From assembly GCA_026418615.1 (NCBI GenBank), contig JAOAAY010000024.1, positions 1-52,783 of the forward strand: 52,783 nt of DNA, in the 5' to 3' direction. Under the pieces are notes generated by a model. It had not been told where the DNA came from. It saw only the letters and a list, made by a program, of their open reading frames with translations, and did no database searches. Shown one piece after another: positions 17,271-25,300 of the stretch. This DNA is from Candidatus Sumerlaeaceae bacterium (GTDB taxonomy: Bacteria > Sumerlaeota > Sumerlaeia > Sumerlaeales > Sumerlaeaceae). The position numbers were made by a program, and so were the translations under genes. Within the stretch, counting starts at the first letter, position 1. Every line of letters starts with the position of its first letter.

Positions 17271-18562
17271 TACCCACGATTTTCGATTTGGCTTACCTTG
17301 CGGTGTCGCCGGTGGCGGCGCCCGTGTTGCTGCACCGGCGCATCACACGCGGGAAATATCGCGAGAGCCTGCCGGCCATGTTTGGTCGCCATCTGGATGA
17401 CGAGAATCCGGTGCTTTGGCGCAACGGCTGCGTCTGGGTTCATGCGGTCAGTGTCGGGGAGGTGGTTGCCGCCCGGGCCATGCTTCCGCTTTTGCGCGCC
17501 CGGTTTGCAAATCTGCCGCTTTTGCTTACAACCGTGACCGAGACAGGACAGGCCCAAGCGGGACGCTTGCCGCCCGGGCTTGCCGATGCTGTAAGATATT
17601 TTCCGGCCGATTTTTCGTGGGTCGTCCGACGGTTTGCGGCCACCTACCGCCCGCAGGTCTTCGTCACCATGGAGACGGAACTGTGGCCAAATGTCCTGAT
17701 GTATCTTGGTGCTGTTGGCACCAAGGCCTTTGTGTTCAACGGCAAGGTCGGGGAGCGATCCTTTGCGCGCTACCGTCTCGCCGCTCCGTTGCTGCGGCGC
17801 CCATTGCGCCAGGTACGGGCCTATTGCATGCAGACTCCCGCCGATGCGGCTCGAATGGCCGCTTTATGTGGTGACGAATCGCGTGTCTTTGTGACTGGCA
17901 ATTGCAAGTTTGACAACGCGGGCCAGCCGCTTGAGCCCGAAGCGGCGCAGCGGCTTCGTCGCGAGTGCGGGCTGGAAGGTTCGGAAAAGGTTATTGTTGC
18001 CGGAAGCACCCACCCGGGCGAGGAGGAAATTCTCTTTGATGCGTTCGAGTCGTTGCGCCGGTCCCATCCGGATTGCGTGCTGATCCTTGCGCCGCGTCAC
18101 CCTGAGCGCTTCGACGCCGTCTGGGCACTGGCCCGGCAGCGTGGGCTTGCCGGGCGCCGTCTGTCAGACGATTCCGTGACGGATACTCCTGTCAAACCCG
18201 GTCAGGTGGTGTTGGTAGACCGGATGGGGGTTTTAGCGTCGCTTTACGGCCTCGCGCATGTGGCCGTGGTCGCCGGGAGTTTTGTGCCGGGAATCGGCGG
18301 ACACAACCTGCTCGAACCGGCGGTGCACGGAGTTCCTGTGGTGTTTGGTCCCTTTGCCGGAAATCAGCCGGACATGGTGCAAATCCTGTCGGGTGGGAAT
18401 GGCGGTGTCGTGGCAGAGCCGTCGCGGCTCGCCGACACGCTGGCCCGTTTGCTGGGTGACGAGGCGGAGCGATCGAGGCTCGGAAAGGCCGCCCAGGCCG
18501 CCCTGCTGGCAAATCAAGGCTCTGCGAGCCGCAACATGGAAATCATGGAGCGCTTCCTTTGA
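17267..18562 (+). CDS. waaA: 3-deoxy-D-manno-octulosonic acid (Kdo) transferase
   Basis: 431 residues, a normal length for WaaA/KdtA. It transfers Kdo from CMP-Kdo to lipid A at the inner face of the inner membrane. The N-terminus is hydrophobic. The family motif WVHAVSVGEVVAAR contains the catalytic base (E65), METELWPN follows at about residue 135, and the C-terminal half has GSTHPGEEE and GHNLLEPAVHG for CMP binding. The gene shows that the organism makes Kdo-containing LPS. It is translationally coupled to the GT4 gene upstream. Confidence 0.95.
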   Translation: MIPTIFDLAYLAVSPVAAPVLLHRRITRGKYRESLPAMFGRHLDDENPVLWRNGCVWVHAVSVGEVVAARAMLPLLRARFANLPLLLTTVTETGQAQAGRLPPGLADAVRYFPADFSWVVRRFAATYRPQVFVTMETELWPNVLMYLGAVGTKAFVFNGKVGERSFARYRLAAPLLRRPLRQVRAYCMQTPADAARMAALCGDESRVFVTGNCKFDNAGQPLEPEAAQRLRRECGLEGSEKVIVAGSTHPGEEEILFDAFESLRRSHPDCVLILAPRHPERFDAVWALARQRGLAGRRLSDDSVTDTPVKPGQVVLVDRMGVLASLYGLAHVAVVAGSFVPGIGGHNLLEPAVHGVPVVFGPFAGNQPDMVQILSGGNGGVVAEPSRLADTLARLLGDEAERSRLGKAAQAALLANQGSASRNMEIMERFL

Positions 18563-18563
18563 T

Positions 18564-18701
18564 ATGGATCGTGTGCGTGCTGTCCTGCGGGTGCTCGTGG
18601 CGCTTGTGATGATCCCCATCGAATTCTTTCGCAGGTGGTTTCTCCCGCTTCACTCCGACGACGCCCCCGACGAATTCGATGATGAGGACAGCAAGGAATA
18701 G
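18564..18701 (+). CDS. 45-residue single-TM peptide with acidic tail
   Basis: A short frame one base after the waaA stop encodes a basic N-terminus, one hydrophobic helix (about residues 7-22), an aromatic FFRRWF segment, and a tail with eight Asp/Glu among the last 14 residues. The position inside a tight operon, the positive-inside charge pattern and the lack of any competing frame suggest a real small membrane protein. No family is recognised; a regulator or scaffold of the neighbouring glycosyltransferases is a guess. Confidence 0.5.
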   Translation: MDRVRAVLRVLVALVMIPIEFFRRWFLPLHSDDAPDEFDDEDSKE

Positions 18702-18751
18702 GATGGCACAGGCTGGTTGACAAGTGTCGGCTGCCTGCGTCCCTGAACGGC

Positions 18752-21109
18752 ATGCGTATTGGCATTGATATCCAAACGCTGGAAACCTTTGAGCGCACGC
18801 GCGGATTGGGCCGTCTATGCATTGACACTGTGTCGGCACTGATGGCGCATGCGCCGCAGCATGAGTATGTGCTGTTTGGCCTGCAGCCGGACGCACCGGC
18901 GGAGGCTGGCGAGTGGATGGCGAAGGGTGCGCGGTATGTTCAGATCAAGACTTCGGGTGATCCTCGGCGTCATCTGGACTCTGGCTGTGCCGCGCCTTTT
19001 TTGTGGACAACTCCCGAGGCACTGGCGCTGGACCTGTACCATGTCACAAGCCCATTAATGTTTGACATTCTGCTGCCGTCCGACGGGCCGTGTCCCATTG
19101 TTGCGACGCTGGCCGATGCGATTCCGGCTGCGATGCATGATGCCGGAGCCCCCATGATGGACGATGCGGCCTGGCGGCGCTATCAGATGCGTGCGCGGGT
19201 GATGTCTCGCTGGCAGCAATTCCTTCCGATATCCCAATCGGCGGCCGATGACGGTGAGCGGTTGCTCGGCTTGGATCCGGATCGGATGTCTGTTGTTTAT
19301 GTGGCTATCAGGCAGGATCCGCTTGCCGCCATGGACGAGGCGGAGATTGAAGCAGTTCTCCAGCGCTATCGTTTGCGGCCCGGCGGCGTTGTGTCTGTCA
19401 CCGGATTTCATCCCCGTAAAAATATTTGCGGGACGCTTCGCTCCTACGCGCGCTTGCCACGGAGCCTGCGCGAGGCCCATCCGCTGGTGCTTGTATGCTC
19501 GCTGCAACCCGACGAGCGGGAGCAGGTTTTGCGAGAGGCCCGCGCCGTCGGGGTTTCTGAGCAGGTGCAGGTAATCGGGTATGCGCCCCATCACGATGCG
19601 CTTGTCATCATGCACCGGGCCTCGGTCATGTTTTTTCCGTCGCGCTACGAAGGCTTCGGCTTACCTGTCGCCGAGGCCATGTCCGTCGGAGTGCCGGTCG
19701 TGACGGCCGACAACTCGAGCCTGCCCGAGGTTGTTGGCGATGCCGGATATGTCCTTGATGCGGACGATGAGGCCGGCTTTGCCCGGGTTCTCGAACAACT
19801 GCTGAGCGATGAAACGACGAGGTGCCGGCTTGCCGAGGCCGGACGCGTGCGCTGTCGGATGTTTTCACCGGAGGAACATGCGCGACGCGTGGAGCGCGCT
19901 TACGGCCGGGCCCGCGAGGCCACGGAAATTTCTGTTCCGCCGACTGCCGCCAGAACGGTATCCGTAACCGACGGCACCTGTCGAATAGCCTGTTTTAGCC
20001 CGTTCCATCCCCGTCCCAGCGGAATTTCCGAGTACACTGAGCGGTTGCTGCTTCATTTGGGAGGCGAAGTCGCTGTCGATTGTTATATCGAACATTACGA
20101 ACCAGAAAATCATTTGTGCCGTGAGCGCTTCTCGTTTCGGCATCATTCAGTGTTCGCGCAGGAACAGAGTCGCAGACCCTATGACGGCATTCTTTACCAT
20201 CTGGGAAACAACACCGTCCACGCGTACATGCTTCCGCACATGGAGCGTTTTGCGGGGGTTGTCGTTCTGCACGACGGTATTCTGACCGGCCTGTACCGCG
20301 CTGTTGCGTCTGAGACCGGAGCCCCGGAACCCTCGTTCTCTCCCGAGCAGGCACCTCTGGAACCGCGCACCGTCGAACTGCTGGCCATGCAGCATGCCGT
20401 GGTCGTTCACAGTGAATGGCTGGCCTCGCGGGTGCGCGCGGCAGGCGTTGATCCAGAGCGGATTCATGTGCTGTTGCAGCCGATTGACATCGCCCATGTG
20501 CTGGCGGAGCGACCGCCGCGAGCCACCCTGCGTGCCAACTATGGCATCCCGCCCGATGCCTTTGTTATTTCCTCGATTGGTGTGATCAGCCGCTACAAAC
20601 GGCTTGATTCAGCGCTGGAGGCCTTTGTCCACCTCAACGAGGAAGTCTCTGATGCCTATTTCGTCGTTGCGGGCGCAGCGGAACGCGAAACTCTGCGGCA
20701 CCTGATGGCTTACTGTGCCCGCCACCGGATCAAGCATCGTGTGCGGTTTGCCGGTCACAGGGAGACCAGCGAACTGTATGATGTTGCTGCGATGTCAGAT
20801 CTTTTGGTGAATCTGCGGCATCCCTCGTTCGGCGAGTCATCTGCAACTCTTGCGCTCATCATGGGCATGGGACGCCCGGCGATCGTGTCGGCTGGCGCAC
20901 AGTTTGAAGAGTTTCCAGACCGGGTCGTGTGGAAGGCGCGGCCGGGCGCCAAGGAGGTTGCCGATCTGTTCAACTATTTCCGGTACCTTTATGACCACCC
21001 AGAGATCCGGGCGCAATTGGGCGCGAACGCTGCTGAATTCGTGCGCAGGCACACTTGGGAGGCTGCCGGGCGGCAATATTTCAGCCTGTTGAAATCCTCG
21101 GGCTCCTAA
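18752..21109 (+). CDS. Tandem (two-domain) GT4 glycosyltransferase
   Basis: 785 residues carrying two complete GT4 units. The first (about 1-375) begins MRIGIDIQTLE with a Gly loop and ends with SRYEGFGLPVAEAMSVG near residue 295, the E-x7-E sugar-nucleotide element. The second (about 408-785) begins RIACFSPFHPRPSGISEYTE and has HPSFGESSATLALIMGMG as its degenerate counterpart. Such doubles are known in O-antigen and capsule clusters, where one chain adds two sugars. There is no frameshift or broken linker between the halves. It closes the waaA operon, 50 bases after the small ORF. Confidence 0.88.
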   Translation: MRIGIDIQTLETFERTRGLGRLCIDTVSALMAHAPQHEYVLFGLQPDAPAEAGEWMAKGARYVQIKTSGDPRRHLDSGCAAPFLWTTPEALALDLYHVTSPLMFDILLPSDGPCPIVATLADAIPAAMHDAGAPMMDDAAWRRYQMRARVMSRWQQFLPISQSAADDGERLLGLDPDRMSVVYVAIRQDPLAAMDEAEIEAVLQRYRLRPGGVVSVTGFHPRKNICGTLRSYARLPRSLREAHPLVLVCSLQPDEREQVLREARAVGVSEQVQVIGYAPHHDALVIMHRASVMFFPSRYEGFGLPVAEAMSVGVPVVTADNSSLPEVVGDAGYVLDADDEAGFARVLEQLLSDETTRCRLAEAGRVRCRMFSPEEHARRVERAYGRAREATEISVPPTAARTVSVTDGTCRIACFSPFHPRPSGISEYTERLLLHLGGEVAVDCYIEHYEPENHLCRERFSFRHHSVFAQEQSRRPYDGILYHLGNNTVHAYMLPHMERFAGVVVLHDGILTGLYRAVASETGAPEPSFSPEQAPLEPRTVELLAMQHAVVVHSEWLASRVRAAGVDPERIHVLLQPIDIAHVLAERPPRATLRANYGIPPDAFVISSIGVISRYKRLDSALEAFVHLNEEVSDAYFVVAGAAERETLRHLMAYCARHRIKHRVRFAGHRETSELYDVAAMSDLLVNLRHPSFGESSATLALIMGMGRPAIVSAGAQFEEFPDRVVWKARPGAKEVADLFNYFRYLYDHPEIRAQLGANAAEFVRRHTWEAAGRQYFSLLKSSGS

Positions 21110-21166
21110 ACCTTTCAAATGCTGCGGTCTTGCATCAGCCGCGGAGCCCCCTGTAAGGGTTAGGAC

Positions 21167-21874
21167 ATGACTCCGATCCAGTCACCACGGCTCAAATATT
21201 TCATCCAGTGCGACGAAGTGCGCCATGACGGCGGCAAGTTTTCGGCGATTGGCATCTTCGATACCATATTCGCCTTTGTCTTCCCGGCCGTTCACCGACG
21301 CTTCTTTCTCCTGCTGGGATTTCACGGCCCGGCAGGGCAATACGATGTGGAACTCGAGTTCACAGACCCTACCGGCCGCGTGGCAGCGAAGGTGTCCGGC
21401 CAATTGGGCATTCCCGCTGACGGCCAAACCAGCAATGTCGTTTTCAACCTCGAGCACTTCCCGCTGCCCTGCGAGGGCGTGTACAAGATTACGGTGTTTC
21501 TTGACGGGGATTTTCTTGCTGAACAGGAATTTCGTGTTCAACCGCCTGTCCCTCCGCGCGAGCGCACCCCGGAGGAAATCGCCATCCTGCTCACCCAGCC
21601 CGACATCGTGAAGTCCGCTAACGCCGATGTCCGCTGCGACCGTTGTCAGGCTGTTTACCGGTTTCAGCATCTGCTCGACCCGAACGCGCGCCCGGAGGCA
21701 GGGTTTCTGCCGTTGCCGCCGGGTGACATCTTCAAGTGTGCGGTTTGTGGCCGCAGCCTCAATTTGTCCCAAGTGCGCCAGTCGCTTTCGAACATCGTCG
21801 GCATTCCGCGCCAATGGTTAGAGAGCCGCGAGCCCGAGACCGATCACGGTGGCGGCTCACCGCCTCCGGCATGA
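21167..21874 (+). CDS. DUF6941-like protein with C-terminal zinc ribbon
   Basis: 235 residues. The N-terminal ~135 match the DUF6941 pattern (Q-C-D-E-V-R near residue 14, then KFSAIGIFDTI), a beta-rich domain of unknown function. The C-terminal part has two CxxC pairs (CDRC and CAVC) about 30 residues apart, which should bind zinc. DUF6941 proteins are often hypothetical, and the added ribbon suggests nucleic acid or protein binding. Its stop overlaps the hemL start (ATGA at 21871), so the two are co-translated. Confidence 0.65.
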   Translation: MTPIQSPRLKYFIQCDEVRHDGGKFSAIGIFDTIFAFVFPAVHRRFFLLLGFHGPAGQYDVELEFTDPTGRVAAKVSGQLGIPADGQTSNVVFNLEHFPLPCEGVYKITVFLDGDFLAEQEFRVQPPVPPRERTPEEIAILLTQPDIVKSANADVRCDRCQAVYRFQHLLDPNARPEAGFLPLPPGDIFKCAVCGRSLNLSQVRQSLSNIVGIPRQWLESREPETDHGGGSPPPA

Positions 21875-23172
21875 GTCGGCCAACGCGACGCTCGGCGCAA
21901 CTCATGGCGCGCGCCCGGGCAGTCATGCCGGGCGGAGTCAGCAGTCCCGTCCGATCGTTCCGCGCCGTCGGTGGCGAGCCGCCTGTGATTGCCAACGGAG
22001 CCGGAAGCCGCATCACGGATATGGACGGCAATGAATACATTGACTATGTAATGTCGTACGGGCCGCTGCTTTTCGGCCATTGCCCGCCCTTCATCACGGA
22101 AGCCATCAAGGCCACGGCGTCGCGAGGCGTGACCTTTGGAGCACCGTCCGAGCCCGAGGTTTTGCTCGCGGAATTGATTGTCAGCGCGATTCCGTCTGTC
22201 GAACAGGTCCGATTTGTAAACAGCGGAGGCGAGGCTGCCGCCGCGGCCATCCGGCTGTGTCGTGCTGTCTCGGGGCGTTCCAAGATCGTCAAATGCGCCG
22301 GCTGCTATCATGGCAGCCTTGACTCGCTGCTGGTGTCTGCCGGCTCCGGCGCGGCGACACTGGGGGTGCCCGATTCTCCGGGCGTGCCCATCCGCGTGGC
22401 CAACGACACGGCGGTCATCGAATTCAATGACCACGCGGCACTTGAGGAAATTTTTCGAGTTCACGGTCCCGAAATAGCCGCTTTTATTCTGGAGCCGGTG
22501 GCAGGCAACATGGGTCTTGTTCCGCCCCGGCCGGATTATCTCCGTGCGGCGCGCGAGTTGACCCGCCGCCACGGGGCGCTCCTTGTTTTCGATGAGGTGA
22601 TGACTGGTTTCCGGCTCGCCGCGGGTGGAGCGCAGCAGATTCACGATGTTCAGCCGGACTTGACGCTGCTCGGAAAAATCATTGGCGGGGGGCTGCCGGT
22701 CGGCGCTCTCGGCGGCCCCCGAGATCTGATGTGCCGTCTTGCCCCGGCCGGCCCGGTCTATCAGGCAGGAACACTTTCCGGAAACCCTTTAACCATGCGG
22801 GCGGGGGCGGCGGCGGTCGGGGAAATTCTCAGGCGCGGACATGAACTCTACGAAACGCTGGACCGTCTCGGCGGACTCCTTGAGCAGGGCCTGACCGAGG
22901 TTTTTGTGCGGACCGGCGTTTCGGCCCGCGTGCAGCGGGCAGGATCCATGCTGACGGTCTTTTTCACGGAGAGCGAGGTGGCGAACTTTTCAGATGCCCG
23001 CCGTTGCGATACGCAGGGCTTTACGCGCTTTTTTCATGCGATGCTGGAGCAGGGCATCTATCTGCCTCCGTCGCAGTTTGAGTGCTGGTTCGTCTCAGCC
23101 GCGCACACGGAGGCCGATGTGGAGCAAACCGTGGCGGCGGCTCAGGCGGCTTTGACCGCAGCGCGCGGTTGA
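21871..23172 (+). CDS. hemL: Glutamate-1-semialdehyde 2,1-aminomutase
   Basis: 433 residues of a class III aminotransferase. HemL converts glutamate-1-semialdehyde to 5-aminolevulinate, the C5 route to haem and cobalamin. The PLP lysine is K269 (LLGKIIGGGLPVGA), with D241-E242 (VFDEVMTGFR) contacting the cofactor. GCYHG, GVPDSPGVP and the AGTLSGNPL loop are HemL-specific. The usual NSGTEA reads NSGGEA (117-122). The ATG at 21871 is chosen because the longer frame runs inside the upstream gene. ALA synthesis could also feed the B12 required by the CarH-like regulator nearby. Confidence 0.9.
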   Translation: MSRPTRRSAQLMARARAVMPGGVSSPVRSFRAVGGEPPVIANGAGSRITDMDGNEYIDYVMSYGPLLFGHCPPFITEAIKATASRGVTFGAPSEPEVLLAELIVSAIPSVEQVRFVNSGGEAAAAAIRLCRAVSGRSKIVKCAGCYHGSLDSLLVSAGSGAATLGVPDSPGVPIRVANDTAVIEFNDHAALEEIFRVHGPEIAAFILEPVAGNMGLVPPRPDYLRAARELTRRHGALLVFDEVMTGFRLAAGGAQQIHDVQPDLTLLGKIIGGGLPVGALGGPRDLMCRLAPAGPVYQAGTLSGNPLTMRAGAAAVGEILRRGHELYETLDRLGGLLEQGLTEVFVRTGVSARVQRAGSMLTVFFTESEVANFSDARRCDTQGFTRFFHAMLEQGIYLPPSQFECWFVSAAHTEADVEQTVAAAQAALTAARG

Positions 23173-23232
23173 CTCGCTGCCGTCGCCACACCCCCAGACT
23201 TAGGTATCAGCCATGGCCGGAAGGAGCCAGCG

Positions 23233-24240
23233 ATGGAACCGCTGAGAATCGCCATTATCAGTTTCGAGCACATGCATGCATACTCTTATGCTCGTGTTCT
23301 GGATCGAGCGCCGTGGGCCAGCCTTGTCGCCGTGGCTGAGGCCGATGCGGGGCGACTGAAGGCCGCTATGGGCGACCTGAAGTCTGCGCCGCAGGCATTT
23401 GATGACTACCGTAAAATGTTAGACTCCGTGTCGCTTGATGCTGTCGTCATCACCACGGCCAACGCCGACCATGCGCCAGTCGCGATTGAGTGTGCCCAGC
23501 GAGGCAAGCACATCCTGTGCGAGAAGCCAATCGCGACCACGGTGGCTGACGCCTGTGCGATGATTCGAGCCGCCGGGAGGTCGCGAGTCCGATTCATGAC
23601 GGCGTTCCCCGTTCGATTCAGTCCTGCAGTGCATAGAGCCCGCGAGGCGGTCCTCGCGGGCGATCTGGGGCGCGTTCTCGGAGCGTGTACGAGCAATCAC
23701 GGCAGCATGCCGGGCGGTTGGTTTACCGACATCGCCCGCGCCGGAGGCGGGGCCGTTATGGATCATACGGTCCATGTAACTGATTTGCTGCGGTGGATAC
23801 TCGACGACGAGGTGGCCGAGGTGAGTGCGGAGTACGGCACAAGACTTCACGCTCTTGCGTGCGACGATGTCGGCCAGTTGCTTCTCCGGTTTTGTAAGGG
23901 CACCGTCGCGAGCCTCGATACGAGTTGGTCCCGACCCCGATGCTTTCCCATTTGGGGAGATGTGAAGATCGAACTCAAAGGCGAGCGGGCAAACGCTTCG
24001 CTAAACTGCTTCCCGCGCGCAATTCATTACTATGACGATGCCTCTATGCGACACACGGCTGAGGCCCCAGGAGTGAACCTCGACGAACTCATGCTCGCAG
24101 AGTTTGTCGCAGCCGTTCGCGAGGATCGCCCCCCCGCGGTCACAGGGGTGGACGGCCTGCGAGCACTGGAGGTTACGCTTGCCGCATATGAATCGGGCAG
24201 AATCGGAGAGCCTGTAACGATTTGCCCGGCGACCGCCTGA
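23233..24240 (+). CDS. Gfo/Idh/MocA-family oxidoreductase
   Basis: 335 residues. The NAD(P)-binding half keeps the EKP motif (CEKPIATT, about residue 97) that defines the family. The N-terminal dinucleotide loop reads IISFEHMHAYSY rather than GxGxxG, a variant seen in parts of the family. The C-terminal half has MDHTVHVTDLLRW, the substrate-site His/Asp segment. AAGGAG at 23221-23226 sits 6 bases before the ATG. Substrates of this family are mostly sugars or inositols and cannot be read from sequence. It is separated from hemL by 60 bases and converges on the MerR-type regulator. Confidence 0.88.
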   Translation: MEPLRIAIISFEHMHAYSYARVLDRAPWASLVAVAEADAGRLKAAMGDLKSAPQAFDDYRKMLDSVSLDAVVITTANADHAPVAIECAQRGKHILCEKPIATTVADACAMIRAAGRSRVRFMTAFPVRFSPAVHRAREAVLAGDLGRVLGACTSNHGSMPGGWFTDIARAGGGAVMDHTVHVTDLLRWILDDEVAEVSAEYGTRLHALACDDVGQLLLRFCKGTVASLDTSWSRPRCFPIWGDVKIELKGERANASLNCFPRAIHYYDDASMRHTAEAPGVNLDELMLAEFVAAVREDRPPAVTGVDGLRALEVTLAAYESGRIGEPVTICPATA

Positions 24241-24252
24241 TACGCGGCGCTC

Positions 24253-25158
24253 TTACAAGTCGAGCATCCTCCGGAGCACGGCCAGGACTTGAGCGTAGCC
24301 ACCGGTAACCGCTTTGACGCGAGTCTCCGAAAAAATGCGGCTACGCGTGAATCCGGGGCCGACCAATACCGTCCTTTCCTCCCAGCCTGCAGCAATCAAT
24401 TCGTCAATCCAGCCTCGCAAAACGGCAGGCCGTGGCTGCAAAGTGGCGGCAAGCACAATAGCGGCCGCGGAAACCCGCCGCGAAGCATCGGCAATTTCGG
24501 CAATCGGAAGACCAGACACGAGCAACAGTGGCCGCAACACGCGTGAGGCCAGAATAAGATTTGCTGCATGAAGGAGCGGCAGGTCGTGTTCCTCTCCCGG
24601 AGCGCACGCCAGCGTTACGAAAGGACCCGCCGCGCGGGGCATGAGCGCCTGTTGCCGGTCGAGAAGGATCGCCCTGATGCAGAGGGAGGCCAGATGCTCG
24701 TGCGCAATGCTGCCCGTTCCCGGCTTCACTTCCCAGCGCTGTCCCCAGTACGCGAGTTCCGGAAAAAAGATATCCTCCACGGCACGCTCGTAACCGGCGG
24801 TTCGAAGAGCGTCGCGGCAGGCTTTCATGCTGGCTTGGGCGTCAAGCGCCGTGAGGGCTGCGCGAAGTTGTCGTGCCGCCGGCTGAAGTTGTGTTACCGC
24901 CGGCTGTGGCTTGGCGCCAGCAGCAGGCTTGCGCGTTTGCTCGGCTGCCTCGGCAGGGGACAGCCCGTTGCCCATGAGTCGAAGCATCGTCTCAATATTG
25001 GCCAGATCTGCCTGATCAAACACGCGGTGTCCGCCGGCGCTTCGCTTAGGCTTAATAATGCCATACCGGCGCTCCCATGTGCGCAGGGTGTTAGGATTTA
25101 GGTTGTACATCGCGCAAACGGTGCGTATGGGAACAAGTCGGGTGCCGTGGCTGCTCAT
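24253..25158 (-). CDS. CarH/LitR-like MerR regulator with B12-binding-type sensor domain
   Basis: 301 residues. Residues 8-75 are a MerR helix-turn-helix (TLRTWERRYG, then GGHRVFDQADL). Residues 98-175 resemble the cobalamin cap domain of CarH/MetH, with W142 and E154-H155; the spacing is W-x11-EH rather than the W-x9-EH of CarH. The C-terminal Rossmann-like part has PGEEHDLPLL, where H191 fits the lower axial cobalamin ligand. CarH proteins repress in the dark with adenosylcobalamin and release DNA in light. The start is ATG 25158; a TTG at 25212 is a poor alternative. It is divergent from the lipid genes it probably controls. Confidence 0.8.
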   Translation of the reverse strand: MSSHGTRLVPIRTVCAMYNLNPNTLRTWERRYGIIKPKRSAGGHRVFDQADLANIETMLRLMGNGLSPAEAAEQTRKPAAGAKPQPAVTQLQPAARQLRAALTALDAQASMKACRDALRTAGYERAVEDIFFPELAYWGQRWEVKPGTGSIAHEHLASLCIRAILLDRQQALMPRAAGPFVTLACAPGEEHDLPLLHAANLILASRVLRPLLLVSGLPIAEIADASRRVSAAAIVLAATLQPRPAVLRGWIDELIAAGWEERTVLVGPGFTRSRIFSETRVKAVTGGYAQVLAVLRRMLDL

Positions 25159-25159
25159 G

Positions 25160-25169
25160 AACAATTGTT
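25160..25169. promoter_or_regulatory. Palindrome AACAATTGTT, candidate operator
   Basis: A perfect 10-bp palindrome directly upstream of the regulator's start codon on the minus strand. The same decamer recurs at 31132-31141 inside a longer palindrome, and its core ACAATTGT recurs at 29640-29647. On the plus strand TATAAT at 25184-25189 lies about 20 bases beyond TGAACA at 25158-25163, so a protein bound here would cover a possible -35. Regulator identity is inferred. Confidence 0.4.
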
Positions 25170-25180
25170 TCTCATGTCGT

Positions 25181-25212
25181 TTATATAATTCAGTGCAACA
25201 TAAAACATGCAA
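25181..25212 (-). promoter_or_regulatory. Candidate promoter of the MerR/CarH-like gene
   Basis: Read on the minus strand, TTGCAT (25207-25212) is followed after a 19-base spacer by TATATA (25182-25187), about 24 bases ahead of the ATG. A 19-base spacer is characteristic of promoters bound by MerR proteins. The stretch is distinctly AT-rich against its surroundings. Confidence 0.4.
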
Positions 25213-25222
25213 ATTTCTTCAG

Positions 25223-25267
25223 GCAGCGTGCGATTCCTGCGCTGCATGGAGCCCTTTGACAGGGCTC
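25223..25267 (+). other. Two hairpins in the leader of the FAD-oxidoreductase gene
   Basis: GCAGCG (25223-25228) pairs with CGCTGC (25240-25245) across 11 bases. Immediately after, GAGCCCT (25249-25255) pairs perfectly with AGGGCTC (25261-25267) around the loop TTGAC. Both lie between the putative promoter and the Shine-Dalgarno. The element is too short for a cobalamin riboswitch and has no U-tract, so a leader or RNA-stability role is possible. Confidence 0.35.
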
Positions 25268-25300
25268 GATGCGGCGCGCTGAAGGGGAGGTGGAAGCCCG

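Noticed and set aside
21844..22644. Minus-strand frame of 266 codons opposite hemL
   Set aside because: Arg/His/Gly-rich antisense of hemL with no recognisable domain.
25190..25300. Cobalamin riboswitch in the FAD-gene leader
   Set aside because: Only about 110 bases with two simple hairpins and no B12-box-like sequence seen; B12 control, if any, would be through the protein regulator.
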